Source of the DNA: Campylobacterales bacterium
GTDB taxonomy: Bacteria; Campylobacterota; Campylobacteria; Campylobacterales; Sulfurovaceae
Direction of reading: 5' to 3'
Assembly: GCA_014763905.1 (NCBI GenBank)
Contig: JACXUN010000064.1
Location: forward strand, 1 to 7,973
Length of the DNA stretch: 7,973 bases
Positions within the stretch are counted from its first letter, which is position 1; each line of letters starts with the position of its first letter. Below the pieces are notes generated by a model that saw only the letters and a program-made list of their open reading frames with translations, was not told the DNA's origin and made no database searches. Below, piece by piece: positions 4,774 to 7,973 of this stretch. The translations under genes were made by a program, and so were the position numbers.

Positions 4774-5745
4774 TTAAAGAGGAAGTACGCGAATATTTTC
4801 GTCGAGTTTTTGTCGAAGTATATTCTCTATCGCATAGAGGGTTCCGGTACTGGAGCTTGCACATCCGCTACATGCACCGAGATATCGAATATAGATATCA
4901 AAGTAGCCGCCGTTTTCTTTAATATCAAGGATTTCCATATCTCCACCATCCATAATCAACATCTGACGGATATTGTCATCGATGATTTTATCTACCGCTT
5001 TGAGCTTCTGGACAATGGTCATTTGAGCGAAATCAACCGGTCCGCCGCTGGCAATTGTATTGGCTGTTTGGGTCATTTTTTCTTTTTTGTACTCTTCGAT
5101 CAAATCAACGAGATAGATATCTTTGGCTTCGTGACCACCTGGTTTGATACATGATTTACAGAACGCACCGGCTTTGGTATAATCCGTAATCTGCTCTACC
5201 GTTGTTAAATCATTGAGTCGAATCACCTCTTTGAGCGTCGAAAGGGAAACTCTCGCACATTCACAGACGATAAACTCGGTCTCAAAGCTATTCATATCCA
5301 CACCTTTATATTGTGCGGCAGCTTTTTTAATAACATCATACGCCATAACCGAACAGTGCATCTTTTGCGGCGGTACGGCAGGAACATCCGGGGTATCTCG
5401 CATCGCTTTTTCGACATCGATATTGGTGATCTTCACCGCTTCATCAACGGTTTTACCTTTGCACAGCTCTACCATCGTATCTGAACTCGCAATCGCCGTT
5501 CCGCATCCGAAACTTTTGAACTTCGCCTCCACGATTCGATCATCTTTAGGATCGACTGCCCAGTAGAGACGTACCGCATCACCACAGCTCTCAGCACCAA
5601 AATCGGCAACAATCAGTTTGGTTCCCATCTCTTCTGCTTGCTCTTGTGTAATTTCTCCCATATTTTTAGGGTTATTCATCAACTCTGTTACTTTTTGGCT
5701 GTACTCATCCCAGATCGTACCGCCGATTAAGCTATCCATTCCCAT
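4774..5745 (-). CDS. nifU: Fe-S cluster scaffold protein NifU (three-domain)
   Basis: NifU receives sulfur from the cysteine desulfurase encoded just upstream and assembles Fe-S clusters for transfer to apoproteins in the cytoplasm. The 323-residue product has the full three-domain form: an IscU-like scaffold (about 10-145) with cysteines C54 (ESCGD), C81 (FGCGTA) and C131 (MHCS); a BFD-like [2Fe-2S] domain with C161-x-C163 and C196-x2-C199; and a C-terminal Nfu domain with the C292-x2-C295 motif (ACSGC). The scaffold aspartate after C54 (D56) is present. In H. pylori and C. jejuni a NifS/NifU pair of this kind is the general Fe-S system, so a nitrogen-fixation role need not be assumed, and no other nif gene is seen here. 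ATG at 5745 has AAGGA eight bases upstream. It is 21 bases after nifS, in one operon. Confidence 0.95.
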   Translation of the reverse strand: MGMDSLIGGTIWDEYSQKVTELMNNPKNMGEITQEQAEEMGTKLIVADFGAESCGDAVRLYWAVDPKDDRIVEAKFKSFGCGTAIASSDTMVELCKGKTVDEAVKITNIDVEKAMRDTPDVPAVPPQKMHCSVMAYDVIKKAAAQYKGVDMNSFETEFIVCECARVSLSTLKEVIRLNDLTTVEQITDYTKAGAFCKSCIKPGGHEAKDIYLVDLIEEYKKEKMTQTANTIASGGPVDFAQMTIVQKLKAVDKIIDDNIRQMLIMDGGDMEILDIKENGGYFDIYIRYLGACSGCASSSTGTLYAIENILRQKLDENIRVLPL

Positions 5746-5766
5746 TGTATTTATCCTTTATCTTTA

Positions 5767-7008
<1,242 letters not shown>

Positions 7009-7072
7009 TTAACTTTCCCCATCTTACAGCACTAAACCTTAAAGTATCATAAGAAAATATTCAAATTTTTGG

Positions 7073-7080
7073 ATTATACT
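7073..7080. promoter_or_regulatory. Overlapping divergent -10 boxes between nifS and folE
   Basis: ATTATACT reads as TATACT on the plus strand (7075-7080, toward folE) and as a perfect TATAAT on the minus strand (7078-7073, toward nifS). The leaders would be about 100 bases on each side. Other minus-strand boxes, TATGAT (7051-7046) and TAAGAT (7026-7021), are closer to nifS and could be its real promoter. Confidence 0.4.
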
Positions 7081-7186
7081 GCTTTGGCAGTTAAAAGCGT
7101 ATAAACTCTTTTAGAAATAGATGGTAGAATTCCAAATTACTTTACAAAAAGTGTTCCTCGTTCCCAAATTATTAAAAGGTTACCTC

Positions 7187-7765
7187 ATGGATAAGAATCA
7201 AGAATTTGAACAAGCCGTTACCAAAATATTAGAACTACTCGGTGAAAACCCTAACCGTGAAGGACTGCTTAAAACACCAAGCCGAGTTGCTAAAGCGTTG
7301 CAATTTTTAACCGAGGGATACCAACAAGACCCCAAAGCCATTCTCAATCAAGCTCTCTTCAGCAGCTCCAATGACGAAATGGTCGTCGTCCGCGATATCG
7401 AATTCTACTCCATGTGCGAACACCATATGCTCCCTATTATAGGTAGAGCACATGTCGCCTATATCCCTGATGGCAAAGTAGTCGGTCTCTCCAAAATTCC
7501 AAGAATTGTCAATGTCTTCGCCCGAAGATTACAAATCCAAGAACAGATGACCGAACAGATCGCCGATGCGATTTTAGAAACGATTCAGCCTAAAGGAGTC
7601 GCCGTAGTAATTCATGCACGGCATATGTGTATGGAGATGCGAGGCGTACAGAAGATCAACTCTACGACGATAAGTTCTGCTTTACGCGGTCTCTTTAAAA
7701 GTGACCAACGTACTCGGAATGAGTTTTATAATATTATTAATACGCCGGCTCCTTCTAATTTTTAG
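7187..7765 (+). CDS. folE: GTP cyclohydrolase I FolE
   Basis: The enzyme converts GTP to 7,8-dihydroneopterin triphosphate and formate, the first step of folate synthesis and also the entry to queuosine precursors; it works as a cytoplasmic decamer. The 192-residue product has the family core: [15 protein letters not shown] near the start, [22 protein letters not shown] (73-94) with zinc ligands C77 and H80, [10 protein letters not shown] (99-108), and [11 protein letters not shown] (144-154) with zinc ligand C148 and H146 equivalent to the E. coli catalytic region. I chose the ATG at 7187 because AAAAGG lies seven bases upstream. The in-frame ATG at 7121 would add 22 residues with no ribosome binding site and no family match. 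It is a single gene divergent from nifS. Confidence 0.95.
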   Translation: MDKNQEFEQAVTKILELLGENPNREGLLKTPSRVAKALQFLTEGYQQDPKAILNQALFSSSNDEMVVVRDIEFYSMCEHHMLPIIGRAHVAYIPDGKVVGLSKIPRIVNVFARRLQIQEQMTEQIADAILETIQPKGVAVVIHARHMCMEMRGVQKINSTTISSALRGLFKSDQRTRNEFYNIINTPAPSNF

Positions 7766-7774
7766 GGAGGAGTC

Positions 7775-7793
7775 TGTCAAATAGTTTTTGACA
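7775..7793. terminator. Weak AT-rich hairpin after folE
   Basis: TGTCAAA (7775-7781) and TTTGACA (7787-7793) pair around a 5-base loop, 9 bases after the folE stop, followed only by a short TTAT. It could end folE transcription but lacks a good T-run. It also covers the stop of the minus-strand antitoxin-like frame. Confidence 0.25.
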
Positions 7794-7962
7794 TTATATG
7801 TTCTAAAATACTCAACTCTTCTTTTAAATACATATGACGTTTGGTTTTTAAAACAGCCATATATTCTTTAAAAGAAACCAATCTAGTAACCTGAGTTCGA
7901 CGGGATATCATAGTCACAGATTCACTTTCATTTAATGCTCTAATAAAAAATGGACTAAAACT
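7777..7962 (-). pseudogene. Phd/YefM-like antitoxin remnant (C-terminal part)
   Basis: On the minus strand an open frame from 7962 to the TGA at 7777 reads SFSPFFIRALNESESV, then TMISRRTQVTRLVSFKEYMA and VLKTKRHMYLKEELSILEH before a short tail. The order of an acidic turn (NESESV), a beta pair with ISRR, a second strand ending V-S, and KEY resembles the C-terminal half of the Phd/YefM antitoxin DNA-binding fold, where the pattern is roughly EPV-I-RRGKPVAVLVSLEEY. A TAA (7965-7963) interrupts the frame upstream. An ATG at 7911 or GTG at 7917 would start inside the fold, without a ribosome binding site, so I read it as broken or frameshifted. No toxin frame is seen between it and folE. The family call is by eye and uncertain. 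Confidence 0.35.
7887..7911. repeat. 25-bp direct repeat, copy 2 (within antitoxin-like frame)
   Basis: This is an exact second copy of the sequence at 4658-4682, same orientation, 3.2 kb away. Here the minus-strand reading MISRRTQV is inside an open frame that continues on both sides, so this copy looks closer to the source and copy 1 like a fragment. The flanks of the two copies differ within two bases on each side. Confidence 0.85.
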
Positions 7963-7973
7963 TTACATCAAAC

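Noticed and set aside
4750..5154. Plus-strand frame of 134 codons over the end of nifU
   Set aside because: It begins inside the nifU terminator and is antisense to the conserved Nfu and BFD domains.

Overview
The window looks like an ordinary core-genome stretch of a Campylobacterota (former Epsilonproteobacteria) chromosome, most like a Sulfurimonas/Sulfuricurvum-type organism. The reasons are a paired nifS-nifU (IscS plus three-domain NifU) housekeeping Fe-S locus without other nif genes, a porin N-terminus ending its signal region with the sequence ADVDLKTGGQAVVYY, AT-rich intergenic DNA with extended -10 boxes (TGnTATAAT) and no clear -35 boxes, and AAGGA-type ribosome binding sites. The genus assignment is inference from sequence style, not a database match.

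Layout. At the left edge is the N-terminal part of an exported porin-like protein (minus strand). Positions 461-1017 hold a minus-strand tRNA operon transcribed in the order Gly(GCC), Leu(UAA), Cys(GCA), Ser(UGA), all with encoded CCA and with palindromic spacers. Divergent from it is ilvD (1163-2851, plus), dihydroxy-acid dehydratase of branched-chain amino acid synthesis. A GTAG-type REP-like palindrome pair lies between ilvD and the convergent pcm (protein-L-isoaspartate methyltransferase), and reaches into the pcm stop codon. A related GTAG palindrome lies in the ilvD leader. Next on the minus strand come an uncharacterised two-helix membrane protein (3628-4005) and a WG-repeat lipoprotein (4187-4642).

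The right half holds the minus-strand operon nifS (5767-6966) then nifU (4774-5745), with a 21-nt gap and a strong terminator after nifU. The cysteine desulfurase supplies sulfur and NifU assembles and carries the cluster; IlvD, an Fe-S enzyme, is a plausible client. Upstream of nifS, an IscR/Rrf2-like near-palindrome and a bidirectional -10 region separate it from divergent folE (7187-7765, GTP cyclohydrolase I).

After folE, a minus-strand reading frame resembles the C-terminal part of a Phd/YefM-type antitoxin but has an in-frame stop upstream. A 25-nt piece of it is repeated exactly in the 5' leader of the lipoprotein gene. I see no CRISPR array, prophage, insertion sequence with transposase, or clearly new multi-gene system. 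The most unusual items are the REP-like elements around ilvD, the antitoxin-like repeat, and the possible Fe-S-responsive operator.
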